Shown: positions 19,687-20,375 of the stretch, in pieces | Layout of the letters: the number at the start of each line of letters is the position of its first letter | How positions within the stretch are numbered: the stretch's first letter is position 1 | Origin: Priapulus caudatus | Lineage: Eukaryota > Priapulida > Priapulimorpha > Priapulimorphida > Priapulidae | Direction of reading: 5' to 3' | NCBI RefSeq assembly: GCF_000485595.1 | Contig: NW_014577356.1 | Span: forward strand, 158,177-178,551 | Length of the DNA: 20,375 nt | Notes under the pieces: model-generated | What the model was told of the DNA's origin: nothing | Databases searched by the model: none | Seen by the model: the letters and a program-made list of their open reading frames with translations, nothing else | Translations under genes and position numbers: made by a program

Positions 19687-19757
19687 GGGACGCAACAAAT
19701 GTATTCGATAAGGGATGCAGCAAATGTATTCGATAAAGGATGCAGCAAATGTATTCG
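19687..19757 (+). repeat. 25-bp tandem repeat, 2.8 copies
   Basis: Units at 19687-19711, 19712-19736 and 19737-19757 have the form GGGATGCAGCAAATGTATTC plus GATAA, with one or two changes each. Confidence 0.9.
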
Positions 19758-19883
19758 TGTATAGTCTAATGCAAGACAATGTGTACTGCTTTCGAAATGC
19801 ATCGCTCAATCCAACGAACTGACGTCCCATAATGGACTGCCTTGAAAAATGCTCAAGAACGGATACTGATCGCGATAAACAAT

Positions 19884-20045
19884 GATCAATATATATATAT
19901 ATATATTTCGTTTTCCGTAAAGAGACACACGTACTCAACCTCGTAAAAATCTTCTGGAAAGCAATTTTAATCTGAGATTAATTGACGTGCGTGCGCGCCC
20001 GTGTGCCTGTGTGTTCGTGCGTGTGTGTGTGCGTGCCTGTGTTTT
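19884..20045 (+). repeat. Short (TA)n and GT-rich low-complexity sequence
   Basis: About eleven TA units end near 19905, and a GTGC/GTGT-rich stretch covers 19985-20045. Otherwise ordinary intron-like sequence. Confidence 0.8.
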
Positions 20046-20214
20046 TGTTCACGTTTCGAGCTAATTACCCACCGCGCTGCGTGGCAAGCACCACATTATA
20101 AAAAAAAATATAGCAAAATTCTCGATTAACTCACTATCCTCAAGCGAATCTTGAAACGAATCAGAAATCAACGCGGGGGAGGGAGGGGCGTCCACTTCGC
20201 GTCTATCAACGTGA

Positions 20215-20251
20215 CATTAACATCGCGTGTTTGTGTTCTTGTTCGCTGTAG
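20215..20251 (+). other. Splice acceptor: branch site, pyrimidine tract and AG
   Basis: CATTAAC at 20215-20221 fits the branch-site consensus YNYURAY, with the branch A at 20220, 31 bases before the AG. A T/C-rich stretch (TTTGTGTTCTTGTTCGCTGT) follows and ends in TAG at 20249-20251. An in-frame TAA at 20218-20220 closes the downstream reading frame on its left, as expected for intron sequence. A second possible AG (CAG at 20257-20259) would shorten the exon by 8 bases and change the phase. Confidence 0.7.
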
Positions 20252-20375
20252 CTGCTCAGGACGAAGCGCCATCGGTGAAGGTAGTCTCTCCACTCATAGA
20301 GAAGGCACTCAAGGATCAGCTGTACACGTCATGCGTTGCCCATGGCGACCCGAAGCCCACCGACCTGCAGTGGCT
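20252..20375 (+). CDS. Partial exon: first half of an immunoglobulin-like domain
   Basis: Reading codons from 20254 gives 40 residues, open to the window edge. The sequence starts AQDEAPSVKVVSPLIEK and ends TSCVAHGDPKPTDLQW. The pattern is that of an I-set/C2-type Ig domain: A-strand PSVKVVSP, B-strand Cys at residue 27, the GDPKPTD turn, and C-strand Trp at residue 40. That is twelve residues between Cys and Trp, normal for the family. The E-F strands and second Cys lie beyond the window. The exon begins with the last two bases of a codon (phase-1 intron), the usual phase at Ig-domain boundaries. Such domains mediate adhesion or receptor binding on cell surfaces or in matrix. If this is the first domain after a signal-peptide exon, the upstream DNA is a long first intron; that is inference. 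The exact family (for example NCAM/fasciclin-like) cannot be assigned from 40 residues. Confidence 0.8.

Noticed and set aside
1-20375. tRNA, rRNA or snRNA genes
   Set aside because: I looked for tRNA B-box words and familiar rRNA or snRNA segments on both strands and found none. A covariance-model scan would be needed to exclude divergent ones.

Overview
This is animal nuclear DNA, almost entirely non-coding and very rich in simple repeats. CpG-containing repeats such as CGCA and CGT runs are abundant and CpG is not visibly depleted. That argues against a vertebrate and fits an invertebrate bilaterian, but I cannot name the lineage. No bacterial gene organisation, rRNA, tRNA, CRISPR array or recognisable transposase or reverse transcriptase was found.

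The only stretch I would call coding is the last ~124 bases (20252-20375). It is the 5' part of an exon entered through a good splice acceptor in phase 1, and it encodes the first half of an immunoglobulin-like domain (B-strand Cys, C-strand Trp). The window is therefore best read as the upstream intron or flank of a cell-surface or secreted Ig-domain gene transcribed on the + strand. That gene continues past the right edge.

Layout. Bases 1-56 are a compound CAG/AAC microsatellite. Bases 58-3562 are copy A of a ~3.4-kb non-coding unit whose right end is a degenerate-to-regular 41-bp minisatellite. Bases 3563-8792 are single-copy sequence broken by long microsatellites (TCA/TCG, CGCA, CGT, CCAG, CA), a G-rich purine tract and a 17-bp-arm palindrome. 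Bases 8793-12213 are copy B in the same orientation. Copy B runs into a ~950-bp array of the same 41-bp minisatellite (12151-13106), which flips orientation twice and holds a 25-N assembly gap. Bases 13107-20251 are single-copy non-coding DNA with another minisatellite (14344-14590), a GCT/GGT tract, a 41-bp sequence present twice 2.6 kb apart, a ~400-bp TA/GA/GAGACA tract and the splice acceptor.

The most interesting feature is the A/B pair. It appears to carry the seed of the 41-bp minisatellite, which stayed at two regular units in A but expanded and inverted beside B. Divergence between A and B is patchy: almost none over the last ~1.1 kb and about 2% or more in parts of the rest. I found no evidence of a new gene system. 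Long open frames here are mostly translated microsatellites.
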